NCBI GenBank assembly: GCA_937957685.1
Contig: CALGAO010000032.1
Coordinates: 1 to 24,389 of the forward strand
Length of the DNA stretch: 24,389 nucleotides
Reading direction: 5' to 3'
DNA from: an uncultured Paenibacillaceae bacterium
Lineage (GTDB): Bacteria > Bacillota > Bacilli > Paenibacillales > DA-C8
A model generated the notes under the pieces. That model worked only from the letters and a program-made list of their open reading frames with translations. It made no database searches and was not told where the DNA came from. The position numbers were made by a program, and so were the translations under genes. Below are positions 16,694-24,315 of the stretch, piece after piece (positions within the stretch are counted from its first letter, which is position 1; every line of letters begins with the position of its first letter).

Positions 16694-18209
16694 CTCAACT
16701 TTCGCAGTATGAAATCGGCAAACAAGCCTTGATGTAGTTGGGCAAAGCAGCAATCCATTGCTGGAGTTGACGTTGAATCAGAGTCGAAAGCTTTTTTCCT
16801 GCTTTTGTTGCGATTTCGTTGATCAGATCGAGCAGTTGCTGCAAGGCGATCGCCCAGTCCAACGTGCCAACTTCGTCGCACAACACATAAAACAGGCCGC
16901 CGAACGAGCGGGCATCCGTACTTTGCCGATGCTGCCAGGCCAGCAGAATATAACGGGAAAACACAATGGTCGTATGGCTAATCAGCAAATCATAGGAGCG
17001 GCCTTGAAACTCCTTCTGTAAACGAAGCAGCGACTTGGTGCACTTGAAGAAGACCTCAATGTCCCAGCGGATCGCATAAATACGAATGACGTCCTCCACG
17101 GAGAGGGAAAGATCCGTCGTCAGCACTGCGAGCCATTCGTTCTTCTTCGTGCGATGACGGACGAATACTACGTGAACCGGTATGCCGGAGGCAAGCTCGG
17201 TTCGAATCGAACGAAGGATGCCTCGTTTCTTGCTTTGCACCGGAGACGCTGCCGCATATAGTTCTTTTAACGACAGCTTCCGGCCTTGAACAAGGAAACG
17301 CTTATTGTCGTTCTTGACCATGCCGATCACATGGAGCCCACGGGATATGATTTCCCCAATGAGGGGGGCGTGCGTGAACCAACTGTCCATCAAGACATAG
17401 GAGGCCGTGGCTCCCGCGGCAAGCGCGCGATCCAACATCGAAACAATCACTTGCGGAGCCGACAAGAGTGCTTCTTGACGTCGCTTATAGCCGTTCGTCC
17501 GTTTGTCGATCTTCTCACTCATGCCGTTAATGGCAGATTTGCTGGAACTGAGCAGCGCGAAGTCCAGCGGCAGGAAAGTATGGCCGTCGGACCATCCCAT
17601 GGTGAGCATGCGAAAGCCCTTGTAATAAGCGCCGGTAGCATGATCTTTGAATCTGGCCAGCAACTCGACGGCTTTGCTGCGGTTGCGCTCGAACATCGAA
17701 TCGTCAACGATGAAGACGGTGTCCCGATTTGCCGACGTAAGAACGTTGACCTTCTGCACTGTTGCGATGCTGAGCGACGTCAGAAAACGACGCCAGGCAA
17801 AGCCTGCATGGTTGAGGAAACGATAGACGGCATCCTTGCCGGGAAAGGAGTCGCCCTTGCTGCTCTCAAGCAGTCGAAACCAATTCTTCTGGTGAAACAG
17901 AAGGACAAAGACGAGTTGAAACAGCCGAGCACAGCTAAAGCCAAAACGCTTACGGAATCCGGCTTGTTGAAGATGTTTCATCACTTTCAGTTCTTGAAAA
18001 GCGGGCTTTAATTCGTTAGGCAGTTGATTCAGGTCGGGCTGATGATCTATCATGATGGAAGACACCTCTTCTGTCTGGTAGTGGAAGTCGTTACTCTCAC
18101 TTTACCAAACGAAGCGGTGTTTTTCTATTTTGGCAAGCTGGCTAATCAGCAGCCCCTAAGCCCGCTCCACAATTGGTTTTACATTGATTTTCAAGGTGCG
18201 AAAGTTGAG
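16694..18209 (-). mobile_element. Complete IS4-family insertion sequence
   Basis: The element is 1516 bp. Its ends are the perfect 13-bp inverted repeats CTCAACTTTCGCA (16694-16706) and TGCGAAAGTTGAG (18197-18209). Allowing three mismatches they extend to 21 bp (16694-16714 and 18189-18209). The single gene inside fills nearly the whole element. The ten bases on either side (GTGTTAACAG and TCTCTAAGTA) do not match, so no target duplication is visible. The left flank is G+C-rich pectin-operon DNA and the right flank A+T-rich. This suggests a rearrangement after or during insertion. Confidence 0.88.
16695..18053 (-). CDS. IS4-family DDE transposase
   Basis: This transposase has the RNase-H-like DDE fold of the IS4 family. 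ATG at 18053 is preferred because AAGAGG lies about 11 bases upstream. An in-frame GTG at 18065 would give 456 residues but is placed too close to that site. The acidic triad is visible: Asp in FIVDDSMFER, Asp in YVLMDSWFTH, and Glu in the signature YAIRWDIEVFFK, which fits the Y-R-E-K pattern diagnostic of IS4. The reading frame is intact and its stop codon lies inside the terminal inverted repeat, so the element may still be active. Confidence 0.9.
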   Translation of the reverse strand: MIDHQPDLNQLPNELKPAFQELKVMKHLQQAGFRKRFGFSCARLFQLVFVLLFHQKNWFRLLESSKGDSFPGKDAVYRFLNHAGFAWRRFLTSLSIATVQKVNVLTSANRDTVFIVDDSMFERNRSKAVELLARFKDHATGAYYKGFRMLTMGWSDGHTFLPLDFALLSSSKSAINGMSEKIDKRTNGYKRRQEALLSAPQVIVSMLDRALAAGATASYVLMDSWFTHAPLIGEIISRGLHVIGMVKNDNKRFLVQGRKLSLKELYAAASPVQSKKRGILRSIRTELASGIPVHVVFVRHRTKKNEWLAVLTTDLSLSVEDVIRIYAIRWDIEVFFKCTKSLLRLQKEFQGRSYDLLISHTTIVFSRYILLAWQHRQSTDARSFGGLFYVLCDEVGTLDWAIALQQLLDLINEIATKAGKKLSTLIQRQLQQWIAALPNYIKACLPISYCES

Positions 18210-18219
18210 TCTCTAAGTA

Positions 18220-18873
18220 TTAAAATCCATGAATGCAGGAAACTTGCAAAAAACATGCTTCAAAATCCCAATTTTCTGGTCTAAACGGTCGTGCTAAACT
18301 TAATCTTACATATTTTTCTATGCAGTTATTAAGCTGCAATGTGAACTGATCGGGATTAATATTTTCATTTGAAACAAAAGGGACCTCTATGAATGTATTC
18401 CCTGAAGTATCAGTAAAGTTCACTCTTATTTTATTATAATTATCGTAGTAAAGTCTCACTCTATTGGCTGCAACTGTTCCAAGTGAGCGAATCCCAGTCC
18501 CTGGAAGCACATAATTTCTTATCCACCGTTGTTTTAGAATTGGTTCCTGGTTTTGAAAACCAAATATATTATAGACAGATTGTAATGAAATTTGTCTAAG
18601 TAACATTAATTGCTCGACTCGATTTAATGTTCTTACTGGTTGTAACTGCTGGTTCGTTACCGGAAAATCTTCTGTGTGTGGAGCTTGAATGAGGTGGATT
18701 CTGTTATCGTGGTTTAGATTCACAACTGAAAAAAGCGTTAAGTGTCGTAAATCCTCTTCTGAGTATTTATTGTTAGGAGGGATTGGTCTTAAATATCGAT
18801 TTAAATTTGTATCATAAACACTCAAACAAATTCTTCCATGACTCATTCGAGTTAAACCAGTTACTACATACAT
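18220..18873 (-). CDS. Probable dual OB-fold protein linked to DUF488
   Basis: This is a 217-residue protein, third in a minus-strand operon, starting 8 bp after the stop of the preceding DUF488 gene. From its overall look I assign it tentatively to the dual-OB-domain family often found next to DUF488 proteins. Features supporting this are the small beta-rich N-terminal unit (VVTGLTRMSHGRICLSV), the RPIPP segment and the C-terminal LARPFRP...CFLQVSCIHGF segment. It should bind nucleic acid or a nucleotide if that is right. It has no membrane segment. The C-terminus looks complete even though the IS element begins only 10 bp beyond the stop. Its codons are strikingly A+T-rich compared with the pectin genes and hrpB. 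The molecular function is unknown. Confidence 0.6.
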   Translation of the reverse strand: MYVVTGLTRMSHGRICLSVYDTNLNRYLRPIPPNNKYSEEDLRHLTLFSVVNLNHDNRIHLIQAPHTEDFPVTNQQLQPVRTLNRVEQLMLLRQISLQSVYNIFGFQNQEPILKQRWIRNYVLPGTGIRSLGTVAANRVRLYYDNYNKIRVNFTDTSGNTFIEVPFVSNENINPDQFTLQLNNCIEKYVRLSLARPFRPENWDFEACFLQVSCIHGF

Positions 18874-18881
18874 AGTATCGC

Positions 18882-19367
18882 CTACTTTCCAATTATATGG
18901 ATTACCTCAATACCTGGAAAGAGTTCTAGTTTTTTTGCGATGAGACTACGATGACATGCTTCTGGATGTTCTTCAACACAAAAAAACACAATCCGACTAT
19001 CTTTGCTAAATTTTCCTAGAAAATTTTCGAAGTTAAATTTATCGAGACATTCTGTGTTGTATCTTCTAATAAATATCTCATCAAGTTGAATTCTGCTTTG
19101 TTTTTTCTTACCTAACTTTTTGTCAGCACTTTTTTGGTTCTCACGGATATCATTTGTTGGGGACAAATCCTTTACGTATAAATAATTTATTCCTAAGCCT
19201 TTCAATTTATTTTGAAGGTACGTACTATTAACAAAGGCATACTTACTCCCTCTCATTCCCCTTCTTCTTCTTATATCAACAAATGTATCTATCTTATAAT
19301 CAATGAGTTTTCTGAAAAACTCCAACTCTGTATAGCCATATACCCCAATTGTATGAACTTTTATAAT
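18882..19367 (-). CDS. DUF488 protein, second copy, apparent ATT start
   Basis: This is a DUF488 family protein of about 161 residues. The first conventional start (TTG at 19325) would cut off the conserved first strand. Reading upstream in frame gives KVHTIGVYGYTELEF, the hallmark DUF488 beginning, before a TGA at 19371-19373. The only codons available between are ATT (19367) and ATA (19364). GAGGTGAG lies right in front, so initiation at ATT is the simplest reading. The family signature CVEEHPEACHRSLIAKKL is near the C-terminus, and DTFVDIR is present. It follows the first DUF488 gene by 9 bp, suggesting translational coupling. DUF488 has no firmly established reaction. The Cys-x-Glu...Cys-His-Arg motif hints at a catalytic or metal-binding site. 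Confidence 0.75.
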   Translation of the reverse strand: MIKVHTIGVYGYTELEFFRKLIDYKIDTFVDIRRRRGMRGSKYAFVNSTYLQNKLKGLGINYLYVKDLSPTNDIRENQKSADKKLGKKKQSRIQLDEIFIRRYNTECLDKFNFENFLGKFSKDSRIVFFCVEEHPEACHRSLIAKKLELFPGIEVIHIIGK

Positions 19368-19376
19368 AACTCACCT

Positions 19377-19922
19377 CTATTTCAAATATTGTTTTCTTGA
19401 AGTAAAACTCTCCTCAAATAGAGAAAGCTGGCCGTTCGTTAATCGATCAATCACTTCTTGTTGAGTTAATGTTTGACCATTTTGATCTATATGTGCAATT
19501 GGTATATTCATTTTTGCTAGTGTTTGACCAATAAGTTTGCTGCGATGACACTCTTCAGGTCTGCTTTCAGTACACATTATTGCAACAGGAATTTGCTTTT
19601 TCCAAGCTGTCTTGAGTCTATCGATGCCCTGTTTATAAAAGAATTGTTTCTCAACTTTAGAATAATCAACATGTCCATTTGTATAACATTCTTCGTTTTG
19701 AGGTAATCCGCCTAAATTATTCCCCATAAATACATACCTTATATTGCTTTTCTTGAGTGTGCTCTCAAGTGTTGATCTTGAGAAATCAGGATTGTATCTA
19801 GAGGTCGGCTTACTTCTAACATCAATTAGAAACTCAATACCATGTTCCTTTAGTAATGCTATAAATTCTGATATTGTTCTGTTTCCGTAACCAATAGTAA
19901 AAATAGGTACCTCATGTATCAT
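19377..19922 (-). CDS. DUF488 protein, first gene of the operon
   Basis: This is a canonical DUF488 protein of 181 residues. ATG at 19922 is chosen because GGGGGTGA lies six bases upstream. A GTG at 19931 would overlap that site. The motifs FTIGYGNRTISEF, LIDVRSKPTSRYNPDF, FMGNNLGGLP and CTESRPEECHRSKLI are all in the expected order. This copy keeps the longer insert around GLPQNEECYTNGHVDY that the downstream paralogue lacks. The two DUF488 proteins are therefore divergent partners, perhaps a heterodimer, rather than a recent duplication. The function is unknown; association with mobile and defence islands is common for the family. It is strongly A+T-rich relative to flanking genes, consistent with horizontal transfer. 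Confidence 0.85.
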   Translation of the reverse strand: MIHEVPIFTIGYGNRTISEFIALLKEHGIEFLIDVRSKPTSRYNPDFSRSTLESTLKKSNIRYVFMGNNLGGLPQNEECYTNGHVDYSKVEKQFFYKQGIDRLKTAWKKQIPVAIMCTESRPEECHRSKLIGQTLAKMNIPIAHIDQNGQTLTQQEVIDRLTNGQLSLFEESFTSRKQYLK

Positions 19923-19953
19923 TTTTTTCACCCCCGAGAAAAAATCTACTTTT

Positions 19954-19984
19954 ATTATACTCCATCACCTATAAAATAAAACGA
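19954..19984 (-). promoter_or_regulatory. Promoter of the DUF488 operon
   Basis: On the minus strand a perfect TATAAT (complement of 19954-19959) lies about 32 bases before the ATG at 19922. The preceding region is nearly all A and T on this strand, with no strong TTGACA at 17 bp. It is the only convincing promoter for the three-gene unit. Confidence 0.5.
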
Positions 19985-20074
19985 ATACATTTTAAGATCA
20001 ATACTCTAGCCATGTGGAATCGGTAACATTGTTAGTGCGTAAAGCATAGCTGAGGTGTGGCAGTACAGTTCAAA

Positions 20075-20112
20075 AAAGGATGGGGCGAGCTTCGGGCTGA
20101 CCCATCCTTTGT
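20075..20112. terminator. Strong bidirectional-type hairpin in the divergent spacer
   Basis: AAAGGATGGG (20075-20084) pairs perfectly with CCCATCCTTT (20101-20110). An inner AGC/GCT pairing around a TTCGG loop strengthens it. Read on the minus strand, the stem ends in TTTTTT, a classic intrinsic terminator. Read on the plus strand it lies in the leader of hrpB, followed by only three T. It may shield the DUF488 operon from antisense transcripts, be a relic of a gene lost from this spot, or act as a leader element. Confidence 0.6.
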
Positions 20113-20133
20113 CTGTGCCGCAGAAACATGTTA

Positions 20134-20150
20134 CGCTATGAGGCATAGCG
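20134..20150. promoter_or_regulatory. Perfect 7-bp palindrome before hrpB
   Basis: CGCTATG (20134-20140), a three-base spacer AGG, then CATAGCG (20144-20150). It lies just upstream of the hrpB ribosome binding site at 20158-20163. It could be a dimeric repressor site or an RNA hairpin affecting translation. No known regulator consensus was recognised. Confidence 0.35.
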
Positions 20151-20170
20151 CATACATGGAGGAATCACGT

Positions 20171-22711
20171 TTGAGTTTACATGAACGATTGCCCATCGAG
20201 GGCGTGCTGTCAGACTTGAAAAAGGCCCTGGCATCCAGCCAGAATGCCGTGCTTGTGGCCGAACCGGGCGCGGGCAAGACGACGCGGGTGCCGCTGGCCC
20301 TCCTGGACGAGCCATGGCTTGCGGGCCACAAGATCGTCATGCTGGAGCCGCGCCGTCTGGCGGCCCGAAGCGCCGCCCGCTTCATGGCGGCCCAATTGGG
20401 CGAATCCGCAGGGGAAACGGTCGGCTATCGGGTCCGGATGGATTCGAAAGTCAGCCCTAAGACCCGCGTGGAAGTGGTGACGGAGGGTGTGCTGACGAGG
20501 ATGCTGCAGGACGACCCCAGCCTGGAGGAATATGGGCTCGTCATCTTCGATGAGTTCCATGAGCGCAGCCTGCAAGCGGACCTTGGCCTGGCACTGTGCC
20601 TGCAGACGCAAGAGCTGTTGCGGGAAGATCTGCGCCTGATGGTCATGAGCGCGACGATGGAAGCGGAACCTGTGGCCAGGCTGCTCGGCGAGGCGCCGGT
20701 CATCCGCAGCGAGGGCCGCATGTTTCCCGTGGAAACCTTATACCGGCCAATCAGAAGAAACGGCGTTTCGATCGGCGAGGCGCTGGTGCCGGTGGTGGAA
20801 GAAGCGCTGGCGGCCCAGCCAGGGGATGTGTTGGTTTTCTTGCCGGGCATGGCGGAGATCCGGGATGCAGAACGGAGGCTGAGAGCGCGTCTGGCGTCCG
20901 CGGCAGGGCGGGACAACATCCGCATCTACGCGCTGCACGGCAGCCTGTCCGCCGACGAACAGGACAGGGCTTTGGCGCCGTCCCCATCGGGGGAACGGAA
21001 GATTGTGCTGGCCACCTCTGTGGCCGAAACGAGCCTGACGGTGGAGGGAGTTACGGCGGTGATCGACAGCGGTTTGGCCCGCATCTCCCGGTTCTCGCCA
21101 CGCACCGGCATGTCCCGGCTGGAAACGGTCCGGGTGTCTGCCGCATCCGCCGACCAGAGGAGGGGCCGGGCCGGGCGGCTGGCTCCGGGCAAGTGCTACC
21201 GGATGTGGAGCGAGGAAGAACAAAGGCAGCTTACGCCAGCATTGCCGCCGGAAATCCGGGAAGCGGACCTGGCGCCGCTCGTTCTAGAACTGGCGGTCTG
21301 GGGCGCAGCGGACCCCGGTGAGCTCAAGTGGCTGGATCCGCCGCCCGCGCCAGCCGTGCAGCAGGCGCGGGAACTGCTGCTGGCGCTGGGCGCCCTCCGG
21401 CCGAACGGCACCGCCACCGATCACGGCCGCCATATGGCGTCCCTCGGCCTGCATCCCCGCTTGGCCCACATGATTGTGAGGGCTGCACCGCTGGGCCTGG
21501 GCAGCCTTGCCTGTGACATCGCGGTGCTGCTAAGCGAGCGCGACTCCCTGGGCCAATCGTCAGGCGGACACACACGCGCGGATGCGGACTTTCGCCTGCG
21601 CCTTGAGGCGCTGCACCGACAAAGCCCTCACCCGGCGGAAGAAGGCCTCCGCCGCCGGTTGCTGGAGGAGGCCGGCAGGCTGAAGCGGCTCGTGTCCTGC
21701 GCGCATGCCGGGGAGGTGCCGCCGGGAGCGCCGGAGGTTTCGGGCGCCTGCGGCCTGCTGCTGGCGCTGGCTTATCCGGATCGCATCGGCCGACGCCGGG
21801 ACAGGGGCAGATATTTGCTTGCCAACGGGCGCGGCGCGATGCTGGATCCGGATCATGCGCTGGCGGCAGCGGAGTGGATAGTGGCAGCCGATGTGGAGGA
21901 TGCGGGGGCCGACGGCAAGATCCGTCTGGCATCTCCGTTGCCGGTGCGCAAGTGGCTTGCGCATTTCCCGGACGCGGTGACGGAAGAGGCAGACGTCATC
22001 TGGGACAGCGGCGCCAAAGCTGTGCGCGCCCGGGTTCGCCGCCGGATCGGCGCCATCATGCTCGAAGAATCGCAGATAGACGATCCGCCTGCGGACCGAA
22101 TCACGGCGGCGCTTTTTGACGGCATTCGCGAGGAAGGGCTGGACCTGCTGCCTTGGACGAAATCAGCCAGACAGTTCCAGGAACGGGCGGTGTTCATGAG
22201 GCACCATAACCCTGATTGGCCGGACCTGTCGGACGAAGGCCTGCTCGCCACTCTGGAGCAATGGCTGGCGCCATACCTGGATGGCATGAAAAGTGCCGCC
22301 GACTTGCAGCGTTTGAATCTCAAAGATATCCTCGAATCCATAATCCCGTGGAACGATCGCCAAACCCTGGAGGAATGGGCGCCGTCCCACTGGACGGTCC
22401 CCAGTGGTTCGCGGATCGCCATCGATTATTCCAACCCGGATGCCCCGGTGTTGGCTGTCCGCCTGCGGGAGTTGTTCGGGCTAGCCGATACGCCGAGGAT
22501 TGCCTGCGGACGCGTGCCGCTGACGCTGCACCTGCTTTCCCCGGCGATGCGCCCCGTGCAGGTCACCCGGGATCTGGCGAGCTTCTGGAGCCGTGGGTAT
22601 TTCGAAGTCCGCAAGGACCTAAGAGGTCGCTATCCCAAGCACCACTGGCCGGACAACCCCCTCGACGCCCCTGCTACTCGAGGGATCAAGCGGCCGGGCC
22701 AACCCCGTTGA
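20171..22711 (+). CDS. hrpB: ATP-dependent helicase HrpB (DEAH/RHA type)
   Basis: This is a DEAH-box superfamily 2 helicase of the HrpB group, an RNA or DNA helicase of poorly defined cellular role. I prefer the TTG at 20171 because GGAGGA (20158-20163) lies 7 bases upstream. In-frame ATG codons at 20138 and 20156 and a GTG at 20057 have no comparable site. The 846 residues carry Walker A GAGKTT (33-38), the DEFH box DEFHER (127-132), SAT (160-162), and QRRGRAGR (329-336), followed by the helicase-associated domains. The C-terminal HrpB block ends FWSRGYFEVRKDLRGRYPKH and WPDNPL. Length and motif order match intact family members. The gene is G+C-rich and looks native, in sharp contrast to the adjacent A+T-rich operon. 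No functional link to its neighbours is apparent. Confidence 0.93.
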   Translation: MSLHERLPIEGVLSDLKKALASSQNAVLVAEPGAGKTTRVPLALLDEPWLAGHKIVMLEPRRLAARSAARFMAAQLGESAGETVGYRVRMDSKVSPKTRVEVVTEGVLTRMLQDDPSLEEYGLVIFDEFHERSLQADLGLALCLQTQELLREDLRLMVMSATMEAEPVARLLGEAPVIRSEGRMFPVETLYRPIRRNGVSIGEALVPVVEEALAAQPGDVLVFLPGMAEIRDAERRLRARLASAAGRDNIRIYALHGSLSADEQDRALAPSPSGERKIVLATSVAETSLTVEGVTAVIDSGLARISRFSPRTGMSRLETVRVSAASADQRRGRAGRLAPGKCYRMWSEEEQRQLTPALPPEIREADLAPLVLELAVWGAADPGELKWLDPPPAPAVQQARELLLALGALRPNGTATDHGRHMASLGLHPRLAHMIVRAAPLGLGSLACDIAVLLSERDSLGQSSGGHTRADADFRLRLEALHRQSPHPAEEGLRRRLLEEAGRLKRLVSCAHAGEVPPGAPEVSGACGLLLALAYPDRIGRRRDRGRYLLANGRGAMLDPDHALAAAEWIVAADVEDAGADGKIRLASPLPVRKWLAHFPDAVTEEADVIWDSGAKAVRARVRRRIGAIMLEESQIDDPPADRITAALFDGIREEGLDLLPWTKSARQFQERAVFMRHHNPDWPDLSDEGLLATLEQWLAPYLDGMKSAADLQRLNLKDILESIIPWNDRQTLEEWAPSHWTVPSGSRIAIDYSNPDAPVLAVRLRELFGLADTPRIACGRVPLTLHLLSPAMRPVQVTRDLASFWSRGYFEVRKDLRGRYPKHHWPDNPLDAPATRGIKRPGQPR

Positions 22712-23075
22712 GAAGCGTCGACCCGCCGTGCAAGGGCAGTGATCGCATGCTGTCGCATTTCAGATTTATACAATGGTACTTGTGAATCTTTGGAGATGCT
22801 TTAAGCTTCGTTGTAGAGACAAAGACGGATAAGTTTATTGTAGAGATTAAACGAGAGTCTGAGTTAAATAAGTTGTACAAAATACAAATGACCACGAAAT
22901 GCTCCCCTCAAAGCAGACACCTGAAATATCAAAAATCAGGACTACTCTGAGGGGAGTATTTCTATTGAACGGTGCGTACGGTGGTGTGGGAGGATGGCTG
23001 CTCTTACCCGATTTTGTCACAGAATGTGGCCCCTACTCGTCATAACAATATCAAGATGAAGAGGAGAGGTTGAAT
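22712..23075. other. Decayed intergenic region after hrpB
   Basis: There is no intact gene here. A plus-strand frame from about 22790 to 22957 reads like a piece of a soluble protein (FVVETKTDKFIVEIKRES). It has a stop just before it and no start codon with a binding site, so it is at best a remnant. The frame runs into the hairpin described separately. AGGAGAGG near 23061-23068 is the binding site for the next (broken) gene. Confidence 0.45.
22896..22962. repeat. Long imperfect inverted repeat, IS-end-like
   Basis: The left arm 22896-22924 and right arm 22936-22962 are complementary over about 27 positions with a few mismatches and one two-base bulge, around an 11-base loop. The core CTCCCCTCA pairs with TGAGGGGAG. 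There is no T-run on either side, so it is not a typical terminator. The arms resemble two copies of an IS terminal repeat placed back to back with their outer ends facing each other. Confidence 0.6.
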
Positions 23076-23703
23076 ATGCGGGTAGATACGGTAGTGATTG
23101 GTGGCGGCATAAGCGGTCTGGTTGCAGCAATTTATGCAGCTCAGGCAGGTCATTCGGTGATACTGGTTGAGAAAAATGAGAAGCTGGGTGGGCGTGCCTC
23201 CTCAACGGTGATCAAAGGCAGTGTGTTTAACATGGGTGCTCATGCGCTTTATCGTTCGGTTCAGGCAATGCGGATTCTCAAAGAATTGGGGATTCCAATA
23301 TCGGGGAAGAAGTTACCCTTGGAAGGAATCGCCGAGGTGGGAAGCTGCATCCGCTCCCTGTTCAAGCAGGTGCCTTGTTAACTTCTTCCTTATTATCCTG
23401 GGGCGGTAAAGTGAAGTTCTTGCGGTTGATGCTAAGCTTCAAGAAGCTGAAAGCAGAGCGGTATCGAGGAATGTCTTGGCAAGATTGGGTGTCAGGTCAA
23501 TTCTCACAAGATCCAGGGGCACAACAACTGATGTTCGCACTGTGACGTTTATGGACATATGCAGATGCCCCGAATGTACTGGATGCTGAAAGGATAATTA
23601 GGCAAGGACAAATAGGCATGGATGGTGTATGCTATTTGCATAACGGCTGGCAATCCTTGGTCGATTCATTGAAGCAACGTGCCAAGTCCGAAAACGGCAA
23701 CAA
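23076..23703 (+). pseudogene. Broken FAD-dependent oxidoreductase (phytoene desaturase-like)
   Basis: ATG at 23076 follows AGGAGAGG and begins with a textbook dinucleotide-binding motif, VVIGGGISGLVAAIYAAQ, then LVEKNEKLGGRASS and NMGAHALYRS. These are typical of COG1233-type phytoene desaturase-like oxidoreductases that use FAD. Near 23335-23342 a one-base frameshift diverts translation to a stop at 23379-23381. The expected continuation (GKLHPLP, then LLTSSLLSWGGKVKF) is in another frame to an internal TGA near 23545. The family sequence resumes at DAPNVLDAERI and GVCYLHNGWQSLVDSLKQ (23618 on). After about 23700 the family sequence ends and unrelated sequence begins, so the C-terminal half, including the rest of the substrate domain, is missing. 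Confidence 0.8.
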
Positions 23704-24220
23704 GGTGACAGGTCCAACTAACATCAATACCGAGAATGGGAATTATCTTTGCACCGGGCAAGCGGTCGAGTTGTCCAATGGAAACATTGTGTTTGTATGG
23801 AAGCAAGACCAAAATGAGTATAAATACCGTGTCTTTGATAGCAACGGCGATCCTTTGACAGATCCGCTGTCTGTGCAAAATGGCGGAAACCGACCAGATG
23901 ATCTTCAAATCGGAAGCATTTCCTACGTCTACCTGGCCGCAAATGAACAGGGTCAGTTTTTGATCACGTATAGTTCTAACAAAAACAACAATTATGTTGG
24001 CACGTTATATAACAGTGATGGCACCCGAATTCCGATTAATGGTTATCACCATTTCTACTTGCAGCCAAAAGATAAGTACTTGTTTGGTACTGTTGGACTT
24101 GATAACGGAAAGTTCGCCATCATGTACGATACGACCACGAACGAAGCGATGATTCAGATAATCAATCATGAGGGCAACGTTGTGCAGTCGATTTCCATCG
24201 ATAAGGAGCTATTCCTGTAA
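23618..24220 (+). CDS. Chimeric open frame ending in a beta-rich repeat fragment
   Basis: This is a 200-residue open frame. Its first 28 or so residues belong to the broken oxidoreductase. From about residue 29 (VTGPTNINTENGNY) it is a different protein: repeated beta-strand units with the pattern SNGNIVFVW, YRVFDSNGDPL, NEQGQFLITYSS, GTLYNSDGTRI and NGKFAIMYDT. These resemble propeller-like blades found in large surface or RTX-type proteins. The frame closes with TAA at 24220. There is no convincing ribosome binding site before 23618, so it is probably not a real gene but the 3' end of a deleted one, joined by recombination. Confidence 0.45.
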   Translation: MDGVCYLHNGWQSLVDSLKQRAKSENGNKVTGPTNINTENGNYLCTGQAVELSNGNIVFVWKQDQNEYKYRVFDSNGDPLTDPLSVQNGGNRPDDLQIGSISYVYLAANEQGQFLITYSSNKNNNYVGTLYNSDGTRIPINGYHHFYLQPKDKYLFGTVGLDNGKFAIMYDTTTNEAMIQIINHEGNVVQSISIDKELFL

Positions 24221-24315
24221 TGAATTAAAATGCGGTTTGAAAAGAAAAAGCGCCTCCTGTATGCTGGGTCATGGAATGATCATTCACTGCCCTAATTAAG
24301 AGGAGGACGCTCACT
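24221..24315 (+). mobile_element. Left-end leader of an IS110-like element, truncated by the window
   Basis: This non-coding stretch precedes the partial transposase. CCTCCT (24253-24258) is complementary to the AGGAGG binding site (24301-24306), giving a potential hairpin that hides the transposase start. Between them lies the perfect 12-bp palindrome GAATGATCATTC (24274-24285). IS110-type elements carry structured non-coding RNA in such flanks. The exact left border is not visible, as these elements lack long terminal repeats. Confidence 0.4.

Noticed and set aside
18210..20050. Attachment-site repeats bounding the A+T-rich island
   Set aside because: I compared the flanks at 16560-16693 and 19990-20060 and found no convincing direct repeat, and no tRNA or integrase gene is present.
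20057..20170. Longer hrpB starting at GTG 20057
   Set aside because: The extension would translate through the strong hairpin at 20075-20112, contains no helicase homology, and is less well placed than the TTG with GGAGGA.
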